The notes beneath the pieces are model-generated. The model made no database searches, was not told where the DNA came from, and saw nothing but the letters and a program-made list of their open reading frames with translations. From positions 1 to 49,905 of the forward strand of contig WTBJ01000007.1 in the NCBI GenBank assembly GCA_013139135.1: a stretch of DNA of 49,905 bases, in the 5' to 3' direction. This DNA comes from Mycoplasmataceae bacterium (GTDB lineage Bacteria > Bacillota_I > Bacilli_A > Mycoplasmatales > Hepatoplasmataceae). A program made the position numbers and the translations under genes. Positions 23,960 through 33,054 of this stretch are shown here, in pieces. Position 1 is the stretch's first letter. The number at the start of each line of letters is the position of its first letter.

Positions 23960-23990
23960 AAAAACACATACGTAAACGCATGTGTTTTTG
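23960..23990 (-). terminator. Intrinsic terminator after nrdF
   Basis: AAAACACATACG and CGCATGTGTTTT form a stem with one A-C mismatch and a short TAAA-type loop. Read on the minus strand the hairpin is followed by T5, 24 nt after the nrdF stop. Confidence 0.8.
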
Positions 23991-24013
23991 TTCTATCAAG
24001 ACTTGACAAATTA

Positions 24014-24988
24014 TCAATCAAAATCATCATCTTCAAAATCATCATGTTTTAAAGATTTGATATAACCGTTTCCCTTTGTTGAGAAGAAATCATGTGTTTT
24101 TGTTTCAGTATCCATTCCATTCAATATGATTGGATTAATATCTTCTTCCTTAATATTGTAATAAGGATCAAGACCAAGATTCATTAATGCTTTGTCAGCA
24201 TTATATTTTAGAAAGACTAAAACTTCATCAAAAAGACCTAGTTTAAAATATAGTTCTTTAGTATATTTAATTTCACTCTCCATTAGTTCTAACATTATTT
24301 GAATTACTTGTTTCTTTAATTCTTCTTGCTTTGTTTGTTCGATCTTGGACAAAGTATTTTGAGAAAGTAACCCAACAAAAACACCGTGAATAGATTCGTC
24401 TCTAATTATTAAATTAATAATTTCACCAGAACCAATTAGTTTGCCCTGACCAGAAAATCACAATGGATAAAAAAATCCAGAATAAAATAAAAAGGTTTCA
24501 AGTAACACTGAGGAAGCCATTGCTAAATATAAAGATTCATCATCGGTAATAACTAAGTATTTTTCAACGATGATATTTACTTTTCGTTGTAAGTGCTTGT
24601 TTTCTTCAACTCACAAAAATAATTCATCAATTCTTTCTGTTGAAGAAAGAGTTGAAAAGATGGTTGAATAAGATTTTGCATGCATTTGTTCCATCGCACC
24701 CATGAATGATAGAACGGCTTTAGTGTGAAGATTTTCAACATTTTGAATGATTAAAGGCATTCCAATTCCACCTTGTTGAGTATCTAATAAAGTTAACCCC
24801 GCAAGAACCTTTTCGTAAGTGTCTTGTTCTTCTTTGGTTAAGGTAAGTCAAACCTTTTTATCTTCTGTGAGTGATATTTCTTCATCAACTCAAAATTGTC
24901 GAACATTTTGATCTCAAAATATTTTTGAATAATCTTCTTCAATTTTATTTCAATTTATAGCTTGTAGATTTTTTTGTTCCCTAGGCAT
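24014..24988 (-). CDS. nrdF: Ribonucleotide reductase class Ib, beta subunit NrdF
   Basis: 324 codons, usual for NrdF. It houses the dimetal-tyrosyl radical that starts ribonucleotide reduction in the NrdE subunit. The metal ligands are all present: Asp in [10 protein letters not shown], Glu and His in [11 protein letters not shown], Glu in [12 protein letters not shown], and Glu plus His in [11 protein letters not shown]; the radical tyrosine is the Y of AKSY. It is therefore not the metal-free class Ie form found in some mycoplasmas. The C-terminal tail ends EDDDFD, as needed for docking. The ATG overlaps the end of nrdE by 8 nt. Several TGA codons are Trp. Confidence 0.96.
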
Positions 24989-27425
24989 AACAACTCTCAC
25001 ATTCATCTATTTTTAAATTCTTGGTTCTTGTATAATAAAGCGCCTTCAAACCCTTCTTATATCCATATAAGTATAGTTTAGCTAAATCCCTCGTTGAAGT
25101 ATTGCTATTGACAAAAAGGATAGTTGCAATCCCTTGGTCGACATGTTGTTGAATCGTTGCGACAAGATCAATAATCTTTTCCTGGTCCATATTAAAAGCA
25201 CTTTTATAAAAGATTTTATTATTTTGTTTTAAATATGGCATTGGATAATAGGTTGTTGAATTTCCATATGTTCTAGATTCAACCATATTTGTGATTGGCA
25301 TTACCGAAGGAGTGGCATTAGCAATATAAGCTGTTGATTGATTGGGGGCAATTGCCATTCTATAAGCATGATAGATTCCGTTTTGAATCACATCTTTTTT
25401 AAGTTGTTTTCAATCATCAATTGAAGGAATATTAAAGTCATTAAAGATTGTTTTGATCTTTTCCGTTTGCGGTTTAAATTCCTTATTTAAGTAATTAATA
25501 AAGTAATTGCCATTGGCATATTCTGATTTATCAAATCCTCAAAAGACTTTATTTTTTTCTTTAGCTATTTCCATAGATCTTTTCAATGAATAATAATTTA
25601 TTGTTGCAAAAAAAACATTAACAAAGTCTTTTGCTTGTTCCGATTCATACATGATATTATTTTTAGCAAAAAATCCATGTAAATTTAAAGTTCCAAGACC
25701 AACAGAATGTAAATCATCATTAGCAAGCTTAATTCCTGGAGCTGTTTCAATATTTGTTAATTCAACAACAGCAGTTAAAGCATCCATTGCAGTGTCAACT
25801 GTTTCCTTTATGCTTTTATTTTCAATAACATTAACAATATTTAATGAACCTAATATGCAAGAGACATCATGCTTAATTTCATCTTTCTCATAATAGTTCT
25901 TAATTTTAGATGTTTCTTGAAATTGAAAAATCTCAGTGCATAAATTAGACATCTTAATATCACCAAGATTTTTTAAGGGATGAACACGATTTGCATTGTC
26001 TTTATAAACAATATATGGATAACCAGATTCAAGTTGAGTTTGAGCAATTTTTAGTAATAATTTTCGTGGTGAAACAAATTGTTTATTTACTTTTTCGTTT
26101 ACAACCAATTGATCATACATCTTATTGATATCCATATCATCTAAGTCAATACCGTATTCCTTTTTGACATCATAAGGAGAAAAAATTGCCATTTGTTTTC
26201 CCTCTTTTGCTAATTCGAACATTTTATCTTGAATGATTAATCCAAGTGCCAGTGATTGGATTCGATTTTTTTCATCAGCGTTAATTTTTTTAGTATCTAA
26301 AAATTCTAATACATCTCAATGAAAGACATTCAAATAAGCAGCGCCCGCTCCATTTCGTTGATCCATTTTATTTGCAAATGAAAATGAATCTTCAAGTAGT
26401 TTTAAAATTGGCATTATTCCAGCAGTGATTCCCTTAACATTTCTTAATGAAGACCCTCTTGATCTAATTTTTGAAACGTTGACAGCAACACCTCCACCAA
26501 ATTTAGATAAATTCATTGATGTTCCCAAGACATAATTAATTGAGTTCAAATTGTCATCCATTTCAAGCAAAAAACAAGAAACCATTTCTCCTGAATTTCA
26601 TCTTCCAGCATCTTGCATTGTTGGCGTTGCTGGCTGATAATTTCCCAACACAACTTCCTTAGTAATTTTTTTTGCTAGTTCATAGTTTCCTTGACCTAAA
26701 TATAATCCCAATATAACAACACGATCATTATAATTCTCATAGTTTATTTTTTTATCATACGATTTTAGCGTGTATTCATTAAGAAATTTTTTAGCAGCCA
26801 TATAAGATTTAAAATTGTGATTAAAGCTTCTTACGTAATTGTCCAAATCATTTATTTGTTCCATTGAGTATCACTCAATGATTTTTTTATTATAAAGACC
26901 TTTTTTTACAAGAGAATTAATTCTTGTAAATTGATTAACTTCATAATGATATTTTTCATCAAATAATTCTAAAAAAGCATCTCTTGCCTCCAAGTCTTTA
27001 TCTAATTGAAAAAAACCATTTTTTTCAATTTTCACCTGATTGTTTAGTTCAATATGTTTCAATTCGTTATTATTCATTTTTGCGAGTTCCTTGTTTGTGT
27101 TTTCAATGTCATGGGTTGTCCCTGCGAGTTCAATTCCATAAATATATGGAACATTATACTTGTTAGCAATTACTTTTGAGGCTTTACAAAAATTTGCGCC
27201 CCAGTTTCTATTTCCGGACCCAATGACTCCTTTTAAATTTTTATGATTTTCTTGCAAGAATTTTGTTATCTCTTCTTGGACTTCTCCAAAACCAGTTGAT
27301 GATGTTATTAAAACAAATGGTTCATTAATTATTAAGCCCTCAGAAATAGAAAGCGCGTTTTTTTTGTCTAATTTATCGGCAATTTTTTGTGTGTTTCCAG
27401 TCACAGAATAGTAGACTAATTTCAT
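24981..27425 (-). CDS. nrdE: Fused NrdI flavodoxin - NrdE ribonucleotide reductase alpha subunit
   Basis: One open frame of 814 codons. Residues 1-116 are NrdI, the flavodoxin-like activator: YYSVTGNTQKIADKL (FMN phosphate loop), TSSTGFGEV, GSGNRNWGANF and ELAGTTHDIE. Residues 117-814 match NrdE from its very beginning (HIELNNQV...FQLDKDLEA), with SCFLLEM and DVSCILGSLNI holding the redox cysteines, SNLCTE the catalytic Asn-Cys-Glu, and a C-terminal CESC. No stop separates the parts; the TGA at 26871-26873 is Trp inside the NrdE N-terminal region, which a standard-code reading would wrongly take as a NrdI stop. An internal ATG at 27077-27075 with AAGGAA upstream could also give free NrdE of 698 residues. 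Normally nrdI and nrdE are separate genes. Confidence 0.9.
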
Positions 27426-27615
27426 ATTTGATTTTGAATAAACATTAATTTGTCTAATGCTTATAGCAAAATAATAATACTCCTTTTTGCGAATATTCTT
27501 ACCAATTGAAACCCCTTTTTTAGCAATTAATTCATCAAAAAATTTAGTGGCACAATTTATTATTTTTTTAGTGTTTATCTTTCAAATAAATTAGTAAAAA
27601 AATAGTACTTAGATA

Positions 27616-27621
27616 TATAAT
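27616..27621 (+). promoter_or_regulatory. -10 box (TATAAT) for the 27637 gene
   Basis: A consensus TATAAT lies 15 nt before the ATG. Transcription would start about 27628, giving a leader below 10 nt with no ribosome site. The rest of the gap to nrdI (27426-27615) shows a minus-strand AAAAAGGAG at about 27481-27489 and little else. Confidence 0.5.
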
Positions 27622-27636
27622 TAAATTTATAAATAA

Positions 27637-27963
27637 ATGAATAATATTGAAATGTTTAAAACAATAAGAGAGATGGAAGAAATAACAACTACAGGGGTTG
27701 CTTTTTATGTTGTATTTTCTCTTGTTGCGATATTATTTTTAGCTTTGGCAATTTTCTTTTTGTGAACATATTTTGCACAAAAACAATATAAGCAACAAAA
27801 AGCAAATGCAGTTAGTCATAGATCTCCTTGGTCATTTAAGGGTTTTTGAGGGCGATACAATACTCAAATATATTTCTTTTTAGCATTTCTTTTTGCTTTA
27901 ATTGCCATTTCATTAATAATGATTATGTTTAATATTGATCCTGGTAGTGATTATTCTCTTTAA
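27637..27963 (+). CDS. Small membrane protein, two spans, unknown
   Basis: 108 codons from the ATG at 27637; a second in-frame ATG follows 5 codons later. The layout is a short polar N terminus, a first hydrophobic helix (FYVVFSLVAILFLALAIFFLW), a polar, Gln- and Lys-rich loop with SPWSFKGFWGRYN, a second helix (IYFFLAFLFALIAISLIMIM) and a short tail. Trp is coded by both TGA and TGG. No family recognised. It is divergent from the nrd operon and precedes another two-span protein, so it may have an accessory role at the membrane. Confidence 0.65.
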
Positions 27964-28062
27964 TATTTCGTTAGTAGTTTGTAATTAATATTCTAAACTC
28001 ATCGTTGTATATGTAAACAGTTATTTGCTTACTATTTTAGGTAATATTAGGATATTATTATT

Positions 28063-28090
28063 TTATAACTATAATTTTTTTTAGTTATAA
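28063..28090 (+). promoter_or_regulatory. Inverted repeat with two TATAAT boxes before the 28122 gene
   Basis: TTATAACTA (28063-28071) pairs with TAGTTATAA (28082-28090). TATAAT occurs at 28070-28075 and again at 28086-28091. The repeat may be an operator or an early hairpin in the promoter of the PTS operon. Confidence 0.4.
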
Positions 28091-28121
28091 TTTTTATATA
28101 AAAATGAGAGGAGAGCAAATT

Positions 28122-28475
28122 GTGTCAAATGATAAAGAGCCGTTAACAAAACCTAACTTTTTTAAAAAAACAACAGATTCTATTGGTAACTTTTTTTCAA
28201 TGATAAGAAAAAATAGTGCTGATTTTATTGATAAAATTGACGAAAAAACAAATCCCAAAATAGGAAATATTCTTTACAAAACATTTAGATATTTAACAAT
28301 ATTTTCAATTTTAGTTTTATTACCAATTAATGTTATTGTTATTGAAATATATAGTGTGGGACCAAACCTGTATTTTAATAGTGCAGCAGCAACAGGTATT
28401 TCACTTGGATTGTTGGGATTAATAATTTTATTTTCAATGTTATGATTTTGATTCTCAAAATTTAACGTTGAATAG
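28122..28475 (+). CDS. Small membrane protein before the PTS gene, unknown
   Basis: 117 codons from GTG 28122. An in-frame ATG lies at 28104, but the sequence after it (AGAGGAGAG) is itself a strong ribosome-binding site placed correctly for the GTG, so the GTG is favoured. About 50 polar, Lys-rich residues are followed by two hydrophobic helices (LTIFSILVLLPINVIVIEIY and AAATGISLGLLGLIILFSML) and an aromatic C terminus WFWFSKFNVE. Family unknown. It lies 28 nt before the glucose-type EIICB and probably shares its transcript. Confidence 0.65.
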
Positions 28476-28503
28476 TTAAATATTTTTTTAAGAAAGGAAA
28501 AAT

Positions 28504-30336
28504 ATGGAAAATACACAAGTCAAACCAAAGCGACTTGATTCGAACTCTAGTGGTGCTCGAGAATTTTTAAGTAAACTTTCTCGTGGTTTAATGATTCCCA
28601 TTGCAGTACTTCCCATTGCAGGGTTATTTCTTGGTGTGGGTGCCGGGATCAGTAATGTTTTAATTGCTGCTGGAGTTACAAGAGAACTTAACCCAGGAGC
28701 ATTTGTTGTGGGAGATGTTATGGCATCAATCGGTGATGTTATTTTTGGTAACTTACCAATACTTTTTGCGGTTGCAGTAGCAATTGCCTTTACAGAAGAT
28801 TCTGGGGTCGCGGGATTTTCAGCATTAATTATGTGAATCGTTTTTAATGCTTTTCAAGCTAACTTTATTCATGAAATAAATGATGCTGACGGGTTAATTA
28901 CCGGTTACAGTATCTTGTTTTTTGATAATGTTCCAACATCGGTTGTAACATCAAATTCAGGAATAACCTCGTTACAAACATCAGCATTTGGTGGTTTAAC
29001 AATTGGTTTCCTTACTGCGGCAATTTATAACAAATTCCACAAAATGGAATTGCCTAAAGTATTAGGTTTCTTCTCAGGGACAAGATCAGTTCCGATTATC
29101 GCCTTCTTAATGGCGCCGATTATAGCCTGTATATTCTTGATTACATGACCATTTTTTGGTGTGCAATTAAACAATTTAGGAACAGTAATGGCGGGAATGC
29201 CAGCTGGAACTAATTCATTAATGTTTGGTATTATTGAACGAGCATTAATTCCATTCGGATTGCATCATGCATTCTACACTCCACTATGATTTACATCAGT
29301 TGGTGGATCAGTTTATGATGCTCAAGGACAAGCACTTGCTTTTGGAGATCAAAACATTTGATTTGAATTTCAAACTCAAGGTTGATCTTATGATTGAATT
29401 GATTATAATCAAGTGCAATCTATCCCAGATGGTTCAGTAATGGTTGAAGTTAATCCAATCATTAATAATCAAGGAGAAACTGTTGGTTATATAACAGCTG
29501 GTGAAAAACCAGGAATGTACATGCAGGGTAAATATCCATTTATGATATTTGGGTTACCTGCGGCAGGAGCCGCAATGGTAATGGCTGCTAAAAAAGAGAA
29601 TCGTGAAATTGCTTTCTCTGTTATTGGGGCAGCAGCATTTACATCATTCTTAACAGGGATTACAGAACCAATCGAATATACTTTCTTATTCTTAGCGCCA
29701 GCGCTTTATTATGGATTTCATATTTGAATGGCAGGAATTTCATTCTGATTAATGAATTTATTAGGAGCTAATCTAGGAATGACATTCTCAGGTGGAATTA
29801 TTGACTTCGCTCTTTACGGAATTCTTGCTGATGCAACTGGATTTGGTGTCCAATCATGAGATGTAATTATAATTGGTGTACCATATGCCGTCATTTACTT
29901 CTTTGTTTTCTACTTCTACATTAAACACTTTGATATCCCAACACCGGGACGAGAACCTGAAGGAACAGTAATCGCAATGAAATCAAAAGCTGATTACTTA
30001 GCATCAAAACAAGATGGAAGAAAAAATAATTCTTCAATAAACGTCAAAAAAGGAATTGATCCAGAAACAGGAATTTCACTTGATCGTTCAGAACGTGTTA
30101 AAGAATTACTTGGTTATCTTGGTGGTTTTGAAAATTTAACTTCAATCGATGCTTGTATCACAAGACTTCGTATTTCGGTTGTAGACAAATCACTTATTGA
30201 TGAAGTTGGTCTTAAATCACTTGGTGCAATGGGAGTTGTTTACCTTGGTAAAAACGCCGTTCAAGTTATTTACGGTGCTGAAGCTGATCGATTTAAAGTT
30301 GACCTTAAAGATTATAAAAAACATCTAGGATTATAA
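28504..30336 (+). CDS. ptsG: PTS glucose-family permease, EIICB
   Basis: 610 codons. It imports and phosphorylates a hexose, most likely glucose, using phosphate from HPr and EIIA. The EIIC domain spans about residues 15-490 with FLSKLSRGLMIPIAVLPIAG, FGLHHAFYTPLW and the conserved GITEPIEY. The C-terminal EIIB domain (from about 520) has the phosphocysteine in DACITRLRI (C551) and ends AEADRFKVDL. An EIIA domain is absent, so a separate EIIA must act. The gene needs many TGA codons as Trp. AAGAAAGGAAA precedes the ATG. Substrate glucose versus N-acetylglucosamine is not settled from sequence, but the length and order fit glucose. Confidence 0.93.
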
Positions 30337-30351
30337 AAATAATTTTAATCT

Positions 30352-30381
30352 AAAAAAGGCAAGATTTATCTTGTCTTTTTT
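30352..30381 (+). terminator. Intrinsic terminator after ptsG
   Basis: GGCAAGA (30358-30364) pairs with TCTTGTC (30369-30375), extended by A and T runs on both sides and followed by T residues. Confidence 0.85.
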
Positions 30382-30382
30382 T

Positions 30383-30388
30383 TATAAT
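30383..30388 (+). promoter_or_regulatory. -10 box (TATAAT) for the EIIC paralogue
   Basis: TATAAT directly after the ptsG terminator and 25 nt before the next ATG. The leader would have no Shine-Dalgarno sequence. Confidence 0.5.
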
Positions 30389-30413
30389 TAAAATATCTTT
30401 GAAATCAATATAC

Positions 30414-31715
30414 ATGCAAAAAGACTCAACTACTTTAAACTACAAGAAAAGTAATAGCAGCACGAAAACCTTTTTATCTAAATTAGGTTCAAGTTTAATG
30501 CTTCCAATTTCGCTATTACCAATAGCAGCTTTATTTATTGGTTTTTCGTCGTTCTTTAATACAACCGAGGGAATAAGTGTTATTGGTAATGTCTTAAGCT
30601 CAATTGGGTTTGCTGTTATTTCAATCTTGCCAATTTTATTTGCAATCACAATCACAATTTCATTTTCAAAAAACAAAAACGCCCCTTTGTATGGTCTTAT
30701 TTGTTATTTATTTTTTATTGCTTTTCAATCACAATTTATTACATTCGATAGTACAACTTCTGAATATAACGTTAGTGGTTTTTTTAGTCTATCAAGCTAT
30801 TATTTTGTTGATATTTTTGGCCTTACCGTTTTAAACACATCTCTTTTTGGTGGAATTGTCATTGGGCTTGTTATTTCCTACATCGCAAACAAAAATGATA
30901 AGGTTGGATTAAATCTTTTATACCTAATTATGGTTGCAGTATTTTTTGCCTTTATTGTTTTATTGTTTTGACCTCCAATTTATTATGTAATGGAACAATG
31001 ATTCAATTTAGTCAATGGAATTGGTTTTGGTATTAATACCTTTCTTTATGGTTTTATAAATAGATTGTTAGTCCCCTTTGGTCTTCATTCCCTATTGATT
31101 CCATTGGTAACATATTCTCCCGCCGGGGGCACACTTCTTATTAACGGAGATGTTGTCGCACAAGGAGATTCAGCAATATGATTATATTTATATGCAAACA
31201 ATATTTCTTTTCAAGAAGCAATTAAACATTCAGGAGAAAGTTATTTTTATTTGGGTGATACTTATTTCTTAACTGAAGGCGTTGTTCCTGGTCAATACCA
31301 GCAAGGATTTTTACCAATTATGATTTTCGGTTTCCCTGCCGCAGGTTATGCAATGACAACAAAGGTGGAAAACAAAAAGGATAAGAGCATAATTATGCTT
31401 GCTGCTATTACTCCACTTTTGACAGGAATAACAGAACCATTTGAATATTTATTTATATTTATTGTTCCCTCCCTCTATTTTATTCATGCTCTTTTGACTG
31501 GTTTATCATTTGCAATTTTATCCTTAGCTCATACAACTGTTTTGATATCATCGGGTTGATTTGTTGATCTTATTTTATTTGGCCTTATTCCCTCATTACA
31601 GGGCAATCCCACTAGATGATGAGTAGTATTAGCAATTGGTCCCTTGTTCTCTTTTGCTTACTATATAAGCTTTAAAATGTTATTCAAGGAAGAACATTTT
31701 AAACAACTTTATTAG
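30414..31715 (+). CDS. PTS EIIC domain protein lacking EIIB
   Basis: 433 codons, a paralogue of the EIIC part of the gene before it. Shared marks are TFLSKLGSSLMLPISLLPIA, LVPFGLHSLLIPL, FGFPAAGYAM and LLTGITEPFEYLFIF. The protein stops where the EIIC domain ends (KEEHFKQLY), so the phosphocysteine domain is missing. The frame continues a few codons upstream to a TTG, but ATG 30414 is preferred. It may use the EIIB of the neighbouring PtsG, transport without phosphorylation, or act as a sensor. About 10 or more TGA codons are Trp. No frameshift or early stop suggests decay, so it looks like a working gene. Confidence 0.87.
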
Positions 31716-31768
31716 GAATTTATGAACTGAATATTTCTTCATAAAAAACCACATTAAAGGTGATATTC

Positions 31769-31774
31769 TATAAT
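31769..31774 (+). promoter_or_regulatory. -10 box (TATAAT) for the zinc-ribbon gene
   Basis: TATAAT ends only 4 nt before the ATG at 31779, so a transcript from it would be leaderless or start inside the codon. Either this is a leaderless gene or the box is not used. Confidence 0.4.
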
Positions 31775-31778
31775 TAGT

Positions 31779-31961
31779 ATGAAAACTAACAAAGAAAATC
31801 AAAAACAATATAAGAATTGTAAATCATGCGGAGCGCCGCTTGAAAATGACAGTAAAAAATTATCTGACAAAAATAAAGATGGAACATCAAAAGAAAAAGA
31901 TGAAATTAAATCAAGAATGTATTGTTCACGTTGTTATGATATGGTAAATTTAAAGACTTAA
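31779..31961 (+). CDS. Small zinc-ribbon protein
   Basis: 60 codons. Two CxxC knuckles, CKSCGAPL near residue 14 and YCSRCYDM near residue 50, are separated by a Lys/Asp-rich linker and match the 'putative zinc ribbon' family seen as small proteins or domains in Firmicutes. It should bind one zinc ion; a regulatory or nucleic-acid contact role is possible but not shown. It has its own -10 box and is followed by a terminator before glpF, so it may be transcribed alone. No ribosome site is visible. Confidence 0.75.
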   Translation: MKTNKENQKQYKNCKSCGAPLENDSKKLSDKNKDGTSKEKDEIKSRMYCSRCYDMVNLKT

Positions 31962-32057
31962 ATCTAATCTTGATGAAGTAATATTTATAATTATAATAAA
32001 ATAATTTCATCATTGAAAAGATTACGAGATATTTAAAATAATTTTAACCCCAAAAAT

Positions 32058-32087
32058 AAAAAACACTCCGTATAGTTGGGTGTTTTT
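32058..32087 (+). terminator. Intrinsic terminator before the glp operon
   Basis: AAAAACACTC and GGGTGTTTTT pair (one G-T) around a loop near 32070-32077. It is followed by A/T-rich sequence and ends the zinc-ribbon transcript. Confidence 0.75.
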
Positions 32088-32163
32088 AGTGCTTTTACAT
32101 ACGGTTCTATATACATCTTTTATATCGACTCAATGCAAAGCAATCCGAAAGTATATTATAAGG

Positions 32164-32184
32164 TTGATATAGAATAAATATCAA
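32164..32184 (+). promoter_or_regulatory. Perfect inverted repeat before glpF, candidate operator
   Basis: TTGATAT (32164-32170) and ATATCAA (32178-32184) flank 7 nt. It sits downstream of TATATTATAA (a possible -10, 32152-32161) and just before AAAAGGGG. The place suits a repressor site controlling glycerol use. No known consensus is matched. Confidence 0.45.
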
Positions 32185-32204
32185 AAGGGGATAAAAATAA
32201 GGAA

Positions 32205-33035
32205 ATGGAACATTTAGGTTATATATTTTCAGAATTTCTCGGAACTTTTATGTTGATTTTAATTGGTCTTGGCGTTAATGCTAATGTCTCATTAAAAAAA
32301 ACTCACGGTAGTGGTTCTGGTTGAATTGTAATTACATGAGGATGATCAATGGGAGTGTTAATTGGCGCAACAGTAGCACTATATTCTGGTGGTCAATTAA
32401 ATCCAGCGGTAACAATTGGCTTGTTAATGGCAAAACAATTAACGTTCGTTCAAGCTACCGAAGCAATAGTTGGGGAATTACTTGGTGCTTTTGTTGCTGC
32501 ATCATTAATTGTCTTTTTGTACTGAAATCATTTTAAAGAAACAGATGATCAAGGTGCAATTGGAGGCACATTTTTTACTAGTCCCGCAATCGAAAGTCCA
32601 ACGCATAATTTCTTTGCAGAAGTTTTTGGAACTTTCGTTTTAATGGGGGCAATTCTTGCTTCAATAATATTTAGTAATCAAGGGTCATTTATATTGTATG
32701 GACCGTTGTTTGCAGCACTAGCAGTGTTTGCAATCGGAATGTCATTAGGAGGGTTAACTGGTTACTCAATAAATCCAGCTCGTGATTTAATGCCGAGATT
32801 AACTCATCATTTAATGCCAATTCCAAATAAAGGGAGTTCAAATTGAAATTATTCTTGAGTTCCGATTATTGGTCCAATTGTTGGAGCATTATTTGCAGTA
32901 GCGGTTTCTTATCTTGGTCTTGCAATGGCAACCAATTTAGATTGAGAAACACTAGGTAATGGTAGCCAATGAGGACTAAATAGTGCTGGAATTTCACAAA
33001 ATATAGGCTTAAGTTTATATAGTTTCAACATTTAA
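32205..33035 (+). CDS. glpF: Glycerol uptake facilitator GlpF
   Basis: 276 codons. Aquaporin-family channel that lets glycerol enter the cell. Two NPA half-helix motifs are present: LNPAV with N66 and NPARD with N190; the Asp after NPAR is the mark of glycerol facilitators rather than water channels. Six hydrophobic spans follow the usual order, beginning FSEFLGTFMLILIGLG. Eight or so TGA codons are Trp. The AAGG directly before the ATG is too close to be ideal; AAAAGGGG 14 nt upstream may serve. First gene of glpF-glpK-glpO, with 19 and 36 nt gaps. Confidence 0.95.
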
Positions 33036-33054
33036 TTAAGGGAGTAAAAGAAGA

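Noticed and set aside
24014-24988. Class Ie (metal-free) NrdF
   Set aside because: All carboxylate and histidine ligands are present.
26871-26873. TGA as the stop codon of a separate 184-residue NrdI
   Set aside because: TGA is Trp throughout this window, and the 65 residues before it already match the NrdE N terminus, so no NrdI stop exists there.
30399-30413. TTG start for the EIIC paralogue
   Set aside because: It would add five residues without a ribosome site; the ATG at 30414 is simpler and only 25 nt after a TATAAT box.
30414-31715. Pseudogene of ptsG
   Set aside because: The frame is intact over 433 codons with conserved motifs and its own -10 box, so loss of EIIB looks like a stable form rather than decay.
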